Below are positions 1 to 6,539 of a stretch of DNA of 11,138 bases, piece after piece. The DNA comes from Betaproteobacteria bacterium (GTDB lineage Bacteria; Bdellovibrionota_B; Oligoflexia; Silvanigrellales; Silvanigrellaceae), in assembly GCA_016868315.1 (NCBI GenBank), contig VGHE01000021.1:1-11138 (forward strand). Reading direction: 5' to 3'. The stretch's first letter is position 1. Each line of letters opens with the position of its first letter. The notes below the pieces were generated by a model. It was not told the DNA's origin, did not search any database, and saw only the letters and a list, made by a program, of their open reading frames with translations. Position numbers and translations under genes: made by a program.

Positions 1-180
1 GTAAGCCTCGGACTCAAATTGGAGTCAGATACTTTTCTAACTTTCGCACTTTCCAGGCGATATGTTGATCTCATGCTGGGGTTCAAGTACATCCAACACA
101 CCGCCACTGTTAATGGGGAAGGAGGAGCAGAAAAGCTCACCATACCAGCGGTTGGTCTACGTTTGGGTGCAAACCTTTAA
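1..180 (+). CDS. C-terminal fragment of a probable outer-membrane beta-barrel protein (5' end outside window)
   Basis: Reading frame 1 is open from the first base to a TAA at 178-180 and encodes 59 residues. The peptide shows the alternating hydrophobic/polar pattern of amphipathic beta strands (for example LGLKLES at the start, FLTFALSRRYVDLMLGFKY in the middle, and AVGLRLGANL at the very end) joined by a short Gly/Glu-rich turn. That is how the last strands of outer-membrane barrel proteins look, but there is no terminal Phe, and 59 residues are too few to name a family. It ends 16 bp before the peroxidase start, so the two may share a transcript. The barrel reading is inference from pattern; that a real gene ends here is more certain, because the frame explains the sequence in front of the peroxidase start better than the N-terminal extension does. 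Confidence 0.55.
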   Translation, partial: VSLGLKLESDTFLTFALSRRYVDLMLGFKYIQHTATVNGEGGAEKLTIPAVGLRLGANL

Positions 181-196
181 CCTTGCGAGCTTCACA

Positions 197-688
197 ATGA
201 CAACAGAATCTGTCCATTCCTTTTCCGTAAAAAGTATTGCCGGAGAGCAGGTTTCTCTCTCTCAATTCAATGGCAAGGTCATTCTCATTGTGAACGTTGC
301 CAGCAAGTGTGGCTTCACCTCGCAGTACAAAGGCCTCCAAGCATTGTTCGACAAATTCTCAAGCAAAGGTTTTTCTGTACTTGGATTTCCTTGCAATCAA
401 TTCGGAGCACAAGAGCCGGGCAACGAAGAGGAAATTAAAAACTTCTGCTCTCTGAATTACAACGTCACCTTCCCCATGTTTGCTAAAATCGAAGTGAACG
501 GCGACAAGGCTGACCCCTTGTATTCGTTCCTCAAGAGCGCAGAGCCAGGACTTTTCGGAACAGAAATGATCAAATGGAACTTCACTAAGTTTCTTATCGA
601 CAAAGAAGGCAACGTCTTGCGCCGCTATGCGCCGAATATTTCTCCGGAGAGCCTGGAGAAAGATATTCTCGCCGCTCTGGAAAAATAA
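197..688 (+). CDS. Glutathione peroxidase family protein, Cys-type (probably thioredoxin-dependent)
   Basis: The 163-residue protein matches the full length of bacterial glutathione peroxidases (BtuE/GPx family), which reduce H2O2 and organic hydroperoxides. Family signatures are in order: VASKCGF with peroxidatic Cys38 (Cys, not selenocysteine), FPCNQFG at residues 65-70, then AQEPG with the tetrad Gln72, and WNFTKF with tetrad Trp127 and Asn128. Cys84, in the segment FCSLNYNVTFPMF, sits where non-selenium enzymes carry the resolving cysteine, which suggests reduction by thioredoxin rather than glutathione (family knowledge plus inference). No export signal is visible, so it is probably cytoplasmic. 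I chose ATG 197 because the protein then begins as family members do; the frame is open back to 62, but that extension overlaps the end of the upstream gene. No clear Shine-Dalgarno sequence precedes 197, consistent with read-through from the gene ending at 180. Confidence 0.93.
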   Translation: MTTESVHSFSVKSIAGEQVSLSQFNGKVILIVNVASKCGFTSQYKGLQALFDKFSSKGFSVLGFPCNQFGAQEPGNEEEIKNFCSLNYNVTFPMFAKIEVNGDKADPLYSFLKSAEPGLFGTEMIKWNFTKFLIDKEGNVLRRYAPNISPESLEKDILAALEK

Positions 689-691
689 AAT

Positions 692-720
692 AAGGAGGAT
701 GCAACACACACATCCTCCTT
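692..720 (-). terminator. Intrinsic terminator of the caspase-like gene, possibly bidirectional
   Basis: A perfect 10-bp inverted repeat (AAGGAGGATG at 692-701, CATCCTCCTT at 711-720) encloses a 9-nt loop. Read on the minus strand the hairpin is followed directly by ATTTTATTTTT, a typical U-tract, 20 bp after the stop of the caspase-like gene. On the plus strand the tail is only TTTCTG, so termination of the peroxidase transcript would be weaker. The stem contains the Shine-Dalgarno-like word AAGGAGG; no start codon follows it usefully, so I read it as part of the stem. Confidence 0.85.
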
Positions 721-739
721 TCTGAAAACACATTTCTCC

Positions 740-1651
740 TCAGAACAAGCTGCCATCAGCAACATACTCGCCTGCAAACTGTGGTTCGGCATACTGGTCT
801 GTACTTTTTTCCTTCGCAGTCTTGATAACGTATTTCACAAGTTCATCGAACGATGTTTTGCCATCCTTGTTACCATCCACAGTTCCATCGGCGGCACCTG
901 CAAGTGCGGTGCGTACCGCATAGTTGAATGGGTTACCAATTCCACTCTGAAGATTTTGATCCGTGGACTTGGACAACTGTTCGGTTGAAACAGCGGTCAA
1001 CACGATAAGGCTACGACCAGCATTTTTCCGCGAACCTTCCCACTTATTTGATATCTTCTTCAGTGCCTCAGTGAGGTAGCCTGAATGACAGGACATCGTG
1101 AAGACAATCACATTCTTTGCGGGAAGACTGACAATTGCCTCTGCGTACTCCTCCCACTTATAGGTCACAAGTTCTTTATTGCGCGTCTCCCAGTCAAGTC
1201 CGAGTCCGAGCGGAAGACCGTGAGAATGAGTATAAATAACCACGGTATCCTGTGCACGAACCTTTTGACGCAGATCATCGAGCTTTGCTTTAACGTCGGC
1301 AACGCGCACTTTCAGTGGCGAAGTCTCAACATCAGAAGAAAAGCTGAGGCCGCTCAGCTTCTTGATTGCGTCGCTGACCATGCTGGTTTGTGCGCTACCG
1401 AATTGCTGCATGCCAACAGAATCGTCTGGCTTGCTGCGCGCGAATGAATAGAAATAGTTATTGCCGGATGAATTATCAGCGCTTGCAGAGGGCAGAGTTT
1501 GGGCTGAATCTTTAGGGGAGCTTGAGTTGTCGTCAGAACGGGTGGCAGGCGGCATTGTGATTGTGTTCAACCCATCGCTGGATGTTCCGCAGGCCACAGC
1601 AACATTCAGGACGCCCGCCAAACAAAGTGCCTTTGCAATCGCTACTCTCAT
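740..1651 (-). CDS. Caspase-like (clan CD) peptidase, predicted lipoprotein with EF-hand-like loop
   Basis: The 303-residue protein starts with a short basic/hydrophobic leader ending in AVAC, a plausible lipobox with lipidated Cys21, followed by a Ser/Asn/Pro-rich linker to about residue 65. The core has the two hallmarks of caspase-fold (clan CD) cysteine peptidases: a hydrophobic strand ending in His-Gly (TVVIYTHSHG, His144-Gly145) and a second strand ending in the catalytic Cys (VIVFTMSCHSG, Cys188). After the Cys half, residues 259-270 (DGNKDGKTSFDE) fit the 12-position EF-hand calcium loop, followed by a helix. Similar segments occur in some bacterial orthocaspases. This predicts a membrane-anchored, perhaps Ca2+-responsive protease outside the cytoplasm; substrate specificity cannot be read. 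ATG 1651 is preceded by AAGGAG at 8-nt spacing. Exact family (C13, C14 or another clan CD group) is uncertain. It appears monocistronic. Confidence 0.75.
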   Translation of the reverse strand: MRVAIAKALCLAGVLNVAVACGTSSDGLNTITMPPATRSDDNSSSPKDSAQTLPSASADNSSGNNYFYSFARSKPDDSVGMQQFGSAQTSMVSDAIKKLSGLSFSSDVETSPLKVRVADVKAKLDDLRQKVRAQDTVVIYTHSHGLPLGLGLDWETRNKELVTYKWEEYAEAIVSLPAKNVIVFTMSCHSGYLTEALKKISNKWEGSRKNAGRSLIVLTAVSTEQLSKSTDQNLQSGIGNPFNYAVRTALAGAADGTVDGNKDGKTSFDELVKYVIKTAKEKSTDQYAEPQFAGEYVADGSLF

Positions 1652-1723
1652 TGTTAATACTCCTTGCTTGTGGTCTTCATCGACCCTTCACAAGACGTAT
1701 CGGAAGATTTTTCTGCCCATTAA

Positions 1724-1751
1724 ATTTTATAATAAAAATGAATTAAAACAA
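1724..1751 (-). promoter_or_regulatory. Candidate sigma70-type promoter of the caspase-like gene
   Basis: The 194-bp gap between this gene and prc has a very A+T-rich block at about 1720-1780, unlike the coding surroundings. On the minus strand it contains TTGTTT (1751-1746), a 16-bp spacer and TAAAAT (1729-1724), about 70 bp before the start codon. In such A+T-rich DNA, matches of this quality can arise by chance, and TATAAA or TATTAT one or more bases away are alternative -10 boxes. Confidence 0.35.
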
Positions 1752-1784
1752 TTATTTAAAAAATGCCAGAAATAAATTTAACCC

Positions 1785-1810
1785 CGAAAACTGCCCACGA
1801 GAAGCGGGCA
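1785..1810 (-). terminator. Intrinsic terminator downstream of prc
   Basis: On the minus strand, TGCCCGC (1810-1804) pairs with GTGGGCA (1798-1792) around a 5-nt loop, with one G-U wobble, and is followed by GTTTTCGG. The wobble pair becomes an A-C mismatch if the plus strand is read, and no T-run follows on that strand, so the signal is directional. It lies about 35 bp after the prc stop codon. Confidence 0.6.
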
Positions 1811-1845
1811 TAAATAAGGGCGGAGGGTCAACGCGAATCGGAAAA

Positions 1846-3906
1846 TTAACGGCCACTCAATCCGGCCTTACCCTGACTCGCGGGCTTGGTAGCCTGAAGA
1901 TCAACAAGATCTTTCAAAATGTTGAGGGTCTCCGCAAGCTGCAGGTCACTCTTTCGGACGACGATATTTTCGTCACGAATTTCTTTCAAATCAGCTTCTT
2001 CTTGTTCCTTCTCCTTGAGCCTGTCAGCCTTGGACTTTGCATCCTCGAGCAGCGAGACACTCGCTTTGTCTTTTTCCTTGCGCGCTTTTTGGATTTTCTC
2101 GCGCATCTCGGAAAACTCTTTTGATTTTGCAACGCGCTCTTTGCTGGCTTGTTCGAGAGTTGGAATCAGCGCATCGACCTTGCCAACCACGCGAAAGCCT
2201 GGAGTCGGCTGAATGGCATCATTCTTTAAGACAAAGTCATTCTCTTTTTCACCGACATCGCTGGCCTCAAGTAAGCTCGGGATAACGATGTCCGATTGCA
2301 CACCGATCTCCTGATTGCTCCGCCCACTTGGCCGATAAAACTTTTGCTGCGTGATTTTGAGAGCACCGTTGGATACGCGCCCCTCGGTTCCCGGGAGCTC
2401 CTGAACAACCTGCACAGTCGCTTTGCCATAGGAATGGCTATCGCCGACGACAACGGCACGACGGTAGTCTTGGAGCGCGCCAGCGACAATCTCGGATGCC
2501 GAGGCGCTGTGTTTGTTGATGAGCACAACCAACGGACCCGCATATTGTTGACTGGGGTCGGAATCGAGCAAAGGCCGACGCAATCGACGCCTATCTACCG
2601 TTTGAACAACAGGGCCTTCCTCTATGAACAAACCTGCCAATTGAATGCTCTCACCGAGATCTCCGCCACCGTTGCTGCGCAAGTCGAGAACAATTCCTTC
2701 GACTTTGGACGAGGACATTTTCTTCAACTCGCGCAGAACATGCAGCGCAGCTCCGCCACACTCACGCGTAAACCGTGCGCGGCATGAAAAATCGGTGTAA
2801 AACGCAGGAAGCCGAATCACACCAAGCTTCTTCCCACCTACATCGACCGCTTCGCTGCGCGCCTCGCTAGAAGAGATTTTGACTGCATCGCGAATGATTG
2901 GAATAGTCACTCGCTCGGTTGTTCCAGCCTCTGACTTGCGCAGAATCTGGAGCACCACGCGGGTTCCTTTTTTACCGCGAATCAACCGCACCGCCTTGCT
3001 GAGCTCCATGTCAATTAAGTCAACCAAGCCCTGGCCATCGCCTGAATCGACAGCAACAATCTTGTCGCTGACCTTAAGACGACCATCGCGCTGGGCCGCG
3101 CCGCCCACAATCAGAGCCTGAACAGTGATGTAACCGTCAACCTCTTGCAGAGTTGCACCGATTCCCTCGAGCTGATTGCCCAAGCGGATGTTGAAATCTT
3201 CCTGCTCAACCGGCAACAGATGCGTTGAGTGTGGATCGAGTGAAAGAGAAAATGCATTTATAAACAGATTTGCCACTTCATCTGGGCTCATCTCCTCATA
3301 GTTTTTGCGGATCTGATCGTAGCGTCGCTTCAGGCGCTCACGCGCCTTTGGCTCGCCATCGGGATCCTTCATGGTCATCACTTGAAACTTGATCCGTTTG
3401 CGCCAACGCTCGTTGACTTGGTTGGAGTCGGCAGCCCACTCTTGCTTCCCAATTGACATTTCATCGGGAGCATTAAACGCAAATGGCTTAGCAAGAAGGC
3501 TTTCGGCATGTGCGCTTCTCTCTTTGACGCGCACCAGGAAAACCTTGTGGATCTCTGAAATGAAATTGCAATCAGCCTTAGCAATCAACTCATCGATTTT
3601 ATCTTCGTATTTGACAAACTGAGTCAGGTCGGACTTCAGGAAATAGAATTTACCCGGATCGAGTGTTTCAAAAAATTTACCGTACGTGCGTCGCGAGAGT
3701 TCCTTATCGAAACTTCGGTACACATAGTGATTTTGAAGGTACAAATCGAGACGATTTCGAACCTCACGACAGGTCAATAGCGGCCCTGCGGAAGTGACTT
3801 TGCCCGTTGCACTTGCAGGCTCGTGGATCGTCGTTGCGGCGAATCCGAGAAAAACGAATGCCAGAGTCCAGCGCACCCACTTTGGTTTGCCCAGTAGAAA
3901 ATTCAT
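1846..3906 (-). CDS. prc: Tail-specific (C-terminal processing) protease, S41A family
   Basis: The protein has 686 residues, close to the 682 of E. coli Prc/Tsp, a periplasmic serine protease that trims or degrades proteins from their C-termini. Order of parts: signal peptide (residues 1-33, likely cut after ASA), N-terminal helical domain (about 45-230, with LDPGKFYFLKSD), PDZ domain (about 240-325, GIGATLQEVDGYI), the S41 core with DLRSNGGG (408-415), and a C-terminal Prc-type domain rich in charged helices (about 565-670). The Ser/Lys dyad is visible: by alignment with E. coli Ser452/Lys477 it is Ser469 in SASASEI and Lys495 in YGKATVQ. The frame is open to 4014, but ATG 3906 has a Shine-Dalgarno sequence and gives a clean signal peptide. 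A terminator follows; a large inverted repeat lies in front. Confidence 0.95.
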   Translation of the reverse strand: MNFLLGKPKWVRWTLAFVFLGFAATTIHEPASATGKVTSAGPLLTCREVRNRLDLYLQNHYVYRSFDKELSRRTYGKFFETLDPGKFYFLKSDLTQFVKYEDKIDELIAKADCNFISEIHKVFLVRVKERSAHAESLLAKPFAFNAPDEMSIGKQEWAADSNQVNERWRKRIKFQVMTMKDPDGEPKARERLKRRYDQIRKNYEEMSPDEVANLFINAFSLSLDPHSTHLLPVEQEDFNIRLGNQLEGIGATLQEVDGYITVQALIVGGAAQRDGRLKVSDKIVAVDSGDGQGLVDLIDMELSKAVRLIRGKKGTRVVLQILRKSEAGTTERVTIPIIRDAVKISSSEARSEAVDVGGKKLGVIRLPAFYTDFSCRARFTRECGGAALHVLRELKKMSSSKVEGIVLDLRSNGGGDLGESIQLAGLFIEEGPVVQTVDRRRLRRPLLDSDPSQQYAGPLVVLINKHSASASEIVAGALQDYRRAVVVGDSHSYGKATVQVVQELPGTEGRVSNGALKITQQKFYRPSGRSNQEIGVQSDIVIPSLLEASDVGEKENDFVLKNDAIQPTPGFRVVGKVDALIPTLEQASKERVAKSKEFSEMREKIQKARKEKDKASVSLLEDAKSKADRLKEKEQEEADLKEIRDENIVVRKSDLQLAETLNILKDLVDLQATKPASQGKAGLSGR

Positions 3907-3915
3907 TTCAGACTG

Positions 3916-3921
3916 CTCCCC
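3916..3921 (-). promoter_or_regulatory. Ribosome binding site that fixes the prc start
   Basis: GGGGAG on the minus strand lies 9 nt before ATG 3906. It decides between this start and the upstream in-frame one at 4014, which would add 36 residues in front of the signal peptide. Confidence 0.7.
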
Positions 3922-3926
3922 GTGAC

Positions 3927-3965
3927 CCCTGAGGCCACACTCAGTACTACACTGAGGCCTCAGGG
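3927..3965. repeat. Large inverted repeat (operator or leader hairpin) between prc and fur
   Basis: CCCTGAGGCC at 3927-3936 is repeated in perfect inverse at 3956-3965. Inside, TCAGT (3941-3945) pairs with ACTGA (3951-3955), giving a 15-bp interrupted stem with a 4-nt bulge and a 5-nt loop. The right half is also a perfect 12-bp palindrome, CTGAGGCCTCAG (3952-3963), and CTGAGGCC occurs as a direct repeat at 3929-3936 and 3952-3959. The element ends 5 bp upstream of the prc ribosome binding site. A TTGACC at 3977-3972 (minus strand) could be the prc -35 box, which would place the repeat over the spacer and -10 region. It does not resemble a classical Fur box. Whether it binds a protein or forms an RNA hairpin cannot be told. 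Confidence 0.6.
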
Positions 3966-4007
3966 AAAACCGGTCAATTGGGAATTCTGGCCGCCTGCTC
4001 CCCAAAG

Positions 4008-4036
4008 TTGGCACATGAGCATTTGTGCCTTATACG
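4008..4036 (+). promoter_or_regulatory. Sigma70-type promoter of the fur-pyruvate kinase operon
   Basis: TTGGCA (4008-4013), a 17-bp spacer and TATACG (4031-4036) match the consensus at 5 of 6 and 4 of 6 positions. The predicted start near 4043 leaves a leader of about 30 nt before the fur ATG. A second TTGGCA-17-TAT arrangement precedes surE. Confidence 0.6.
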
Positions 4037-4073
4037 GTAGGAATAGAACCACACTGGAGACGAAGCGCATTCT

Positions 4074-4571
4074 ATGGCCGACACGGGCGAGCACAGGAAA
4101 TCTGCCGACCATGCAAAAATTCACGAGGCATTCGATGCCTACCTGGCGCGTCTCGGATTGCGTCAGACAAAGCAGCGTCGTGTCATTGTGGAAGCTGTGC
4201 TTCAGATTGGCCCCCATGTTGATGCCGAGGCTATCACCGCCCGAGCGCGGCAGTTGGACAAGAGCATCGGCCTCGCAACTGTTTACCGCACACTTCAACT
4301 CATGACCGCTGCCGGCCTGCTGCTTGAGCACTCTTTTAGCAAAGATCGCAGCACATTTGAGTTTGTGGGGCCAGATCGCGAACATCATGACCACCTTATC
4401 TGCAACCAGTGCGGCTCAATCGTTGAGTTTTGTGACAATTCACTGGAAGACCTGCAAGAGCAAATTGCCCGGAAATTGGGGTTTCAGCTAAAGACCCACC
4501 GGATGGAGCTTTTCGCCGACTGTATGAACCCCGAGACCTGCACCCGACGTGCTTCTCCAAAAGGACACTGA
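4074..4571 (+). CDS. fur: Fur-family metal-responsive transcriptional regulator
   Basis: The 165-residue protein has the Fur family layout. The N-terminal winged helix (about 15-95) includes LGLRQTKQRRVIVE and the recognition-helix region GLATVYRTLQLM (66-77). The C-terminal dimerisation and metal-binding domain carries HHDHLICNQC (His104, His105, His107, Cys110, Cys113) and a late Cys pair, Cys150 and Cys156, likely the structural zinc site with the CxxC. The family represses iron (Fur), zinc (Zur) or peroxide (PerR) genes with a bound metal corepressor; which metal applies here cannot be settled from sequence, so the symbol is a family-level name. A weak GGAGA precedes ATG 4074 at longer than usual spacing. 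The downstream gene starts 3 bp after the stop, so the two are almost certainly co-transcribed. I saw no convincing Fur box in its own promoter. Confidence 0.88.
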   Translation: MADTGEHRKSADHAKIHEAFDAYLARLGLRQTKQRRVIVEAVLQIGPHVDAEAITARARQLDKSIGLATVYRTLQLMTAAGLLLEHSFSKDRSTFEFVGPDREHHDHLICNQCGSIVEFCDNSLEDLQEQIARKLGFQLKTHRMELFADCMNPETCTRRASPKGH

Positions 4572-4574
4572 GAC

Positions 4575-6167
4575 ATGACTCAAACGGCACCGCAAACGAG
4601 CCACAAGTTCCCGATGACTCCCAGAACAAAGATTTTGTGGTCACTCTCACAATCGTCCTTCGAACGTCACAATGCAGAGAAACTCGCAACGCACTTGTGC
4701 GGCTTGCATGTTGATGCGCTGCGCATTGTGGTCTCGCCTGCGTTGCTGCCTTTGCTCAAAGGCCTCCGCACCGAAATCACCCGGCAGTTCGGCCAAATGC
4801 ATCATCGCCCCACACCTGCAGGGCTCATGCCCTTTGTCTGTGGACTCGTAGGTCGACGCGCTCGCTTGCGCGTCCCTGGCGGAAATTTTGAAATCAAAGC
4901 AGGCGAGCCCTTCAGCGTCACTGTACGTGCCGACTTCGATGCGTGCCTGCACCCCGACAAAACCCCTTCAGCCCAGGATGTTGAAATTGTTCTCAGCTCC
5001 CCAGACATGAAGACACAGTTGAAAGTCGGCAGCACGCTCACCGTCTCCTACGGCCAAACTATTCTCGAAATCACGCAGATCGAAGCCCACGGAGACTCTC
5101 TCCGTTTGAAGGTAATGGCCTCACAACCGACCCAACTTCTCACGGGTATGGATGTGCAAAGCAGCCATCTGCCGCACACTCTTCTCCCCCTTCTGCCCCA
5201 AGACGAAGAGGTTCTATCAAACGGCTTTATGCAGGTCGCCGACTACGTGGTGATCCACGGTGTGTCCACCCGCGATGAGCTTCTCAAACTGAAAGCGCGC
5301 ATCATGCCAGAGAAATCGGGGCAAGGTTCGCTGCGTCACCCCAGCGTTTCGGTTGGACCTGCAGTACGCGATCGTGCCGCTGCGCTTCCACCCCGTTGGA
5401 TTTGGAAGGTGGACTCAAAGGATAGCCTTGAGCTGCTGCCACACATCCTCGACTGCGTTGACGGCGTGTTGCTGAGCCGTTCTGAACTTGGACTTTCCAT
5501 TCCAGCTAACAGCCTGCCCATCATCCAAAAAGAACTGATCGCACGCTGCAACGAAATTGCCAAAATCGTGATTGTTGCTTCTGAGCTGATGTATTCCATG
5601 CGCGTAAATCCGAATCCTACACGCGCAGAAGTCAGTGACATGGCCAACGCCGCTGCCGACGGAGCCGATGCGCTGCTGCTGGCTGAGGAAGTCACAGAAG
5701 GTCCATTCGGTGATATTGTTGCCGAGATGTCACGTGATACCTTGGTGAACGCTGCTCCATTTCTGGAAGCAAACTGGAACCGCGTCGAATTCAAAGCGAA
5801 GACCGATGAAGATGCGATTGCCTATGGTGCATTAAAAGTGGCGCGCGACATTGGCGCACGCGCAATTGTGTGTCTCACCGAGGGTGGCTACACAGCGTAC
5901 CGCTTGGCTTCATTGCGCACCCCAATTGACGTTGTAGCCATCTGCTACAATGAGAACATCATGCGCCAGTTAAACCTTGTGAACTCGGTACGCGGTCTCA
6001 CGATCGACAGCGCTCTCCCCTTCGACCAGATTCTAGCCGAGACCAAAGTCCAGTTGAACCAGTCGCACGGTTTCAATAAGGGCGACAAAATTGTGTTCGT
6101 ATCGCTCACAGCATCGAGTGTTTCAGCTCGCAATTCGAATATTTTCACTGTTCAGGAAATCGACTGA
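4575..6167 (+). CDS. Divergent pyruvate kinase homologue, possibly non-canonical or a pseudoenzyme
   Basis: The 530-residue protein can be aligned to pyruvate kinase along its length: N-terminal TKILWSL, an unusual B-like domain (about 100-210), the barrel end with NPTRAEVSDMANA and DGADALLL (346-369), and the C-terminal domain with IVCLTEGGYTA (431-441). The usual catalytic residues are changed. Compared with human PKM2: catalytic Lys270 is kept (Lys278), but Mg2+ ligand Glu272 is Asp280, Mg2+ ligand Asp296 is Glu304 (SRSELG instead of ARGDLG) and Thr328 is Ser336. The N-terminal RLNFSHG is RIVVSPA (Arg50 and Ser54 kept, Asn and His lost), and the DTKGPEIR motif is not recognisable near residue 90. 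A segment at about 247-274 looks inserted. The frame is intact and AAGGA precedes ATG 4575, so it is translated and under selection. It is co-transcribed with fur. Homology is confident; pyruvate kinase activity is doubtful. Confidence 0.82.
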   Translation: MTQTAPQTSHKFPMTPRTKILWSLSQSSFERHNAEKLATHLCGLHVDALRIVVSPALLPLLKGLRTEITRQFGQMHHRPTPAGLMPFVCGLVGRRARLRVPGGNFEIKAGEPFSVTVRADFDACLHPDKTPSAQDVEIVLSSPDMKTQLKVGSTLTVSYGQTILEITQIEAHGDSLRLKVMASQPTQLLTGMDVQSSHLPHTLLPLLPQDEEVLSNGFMQVADYVVIHGVSTRDELLKLKARIMPEKSGQGSLRHPSVSVGPAVRDRAAALPPRWIWKVDSKDSLELLPHILDCVDGVLLSRSELGLSIPANSLPIIQKELIARCNEIAKIVIVASELMYSMRVNPNPTRAEVSDMANAAADGADALLLAEEVTEGPFGDIVAEMSRDTLVNAAPFLEANWNRVEFKAKTDEDAIAYGALKVARDIGARAIVCLTEGGYTAYRLASLRTPIDVVAICYNENIMRQLNLVNSVRGLTIDSALPFDQILAETKVQLNQSHGFNKGDKIVFVSLTASSVSARNSNIFTVQEID

Positions 6168-6176
6168 AAACGACGA

Positions 6177-6539
6177 TTACGCGCGCGGCGTAGGGCCCAT
6201 GCGGCCCTGCCTGCGGCGCTCCTCGATGCGCTCTAGCTTGCTGCGCACTGCAGTCTCAAGACCAATTCCGCGTGCATTGCAGTAGTTCATTAAAGCAATA
6301 AACACATCGGCTGCTTCATCTGCAATGTGCTGCGCGTCCACCCCGCATTCGGGGTCACGCCAGAGTTTCTTCTCAAGGTTGGCAAGCTCGCCGCATTCAC
6401 CGGCAAGCTCCAGCGCAAAAAAAGACGCGCTCCGCTGCCCGAAGGCGCGGAGCTGGTAATCGAGAAACGATTGCTGAGTGGGAGCGAGACCCTGCACCTG
6501 GGGAGGAACAAGGGTCTCAACCTGAGTGCCTTCTTTCAC
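6177..6539 (-). CDS. MazG-like nucleotide pyrophosphohydrolase
   Basis: The 120-residue protein is one all-helical MazG-type domain. The metal-binding pattern is complete: ExxE in AGECGEL (Glu48, Glu51), then ExxD in ADEAADVF (Glu75, Asp78), followed by the usual C-terminal helix. Such small enzymes hydrolyse (d)NTPs or modified nucleotides to the monophosphate and pyrophosphate; the exact substrate is not predictable. The start is a GTG whose last bases overlap the malate dehydrogenase stop (GTGA), a typical coupling arrangement, with no other start before Met84 inside the domain. It is the last gene of a minus-strand run. Its stop lies 9 bp from the stop of the convergent pyruvate kinase homologue, so no separate terminator fits between them. 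Confidence 0.82.
   Translation of the reverse strand: MKEGTQVETLVPPQVQGLAPTQQSFLDYQLRAFGQRSASFFALELAGECGELANLEKKLWRDPECGVDAQHIADEAADVFIALMNYCNARGIGLETAVRSKLERIEERRRQGRMGPTPRA

Noticed and set aside
62-196. N-terminal extension of the glutathione peroxidase frame (45 extra residues)
   Set aside because: The family begins near ATG 197, the extension has no homology I recognise, and the same bases are read by the gene that ends at 180 in frame 1.
1341-1360. Hairpin AAGCTGAG-GCCG-CTCAGCTT followed on the minus strand by TTTTCTT, resembling a terminator
   Set aside because: It lies inside the caspase-like coding sequence, is fully explained by codons for KKLSGLSFS, and would end the gene's own transcript early. 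Weak attenuation cannot be excluded, but there is no positive support.
1919-3622. Several 70-160 codon plus- and minus-strand open frames inside prc
   Set aside because: All are alternative-frame readings of the conserved protease gene, with no start signals or motifs.
3907-4014. N-terminal extension of the prc frame
   Set aside because: It would place 36 residues before a clear signal peptide and run across the inverted repeat; ATG 3906 has its own ribosome binding site.
3907-4073. A Fur box controlling fur or prc
   Set aside because: I looked for GATAAT-type hexamer repeats on both strands; only the G+C-rich palindrome is present, which does not match.
3960-4394. 144-codon minus-strand open frame opposite fur
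   Set aside because: The product has no recognisable motif or low-complexity-free core, and it lies antisense to the clearly coding fur; it is a shadow frame.
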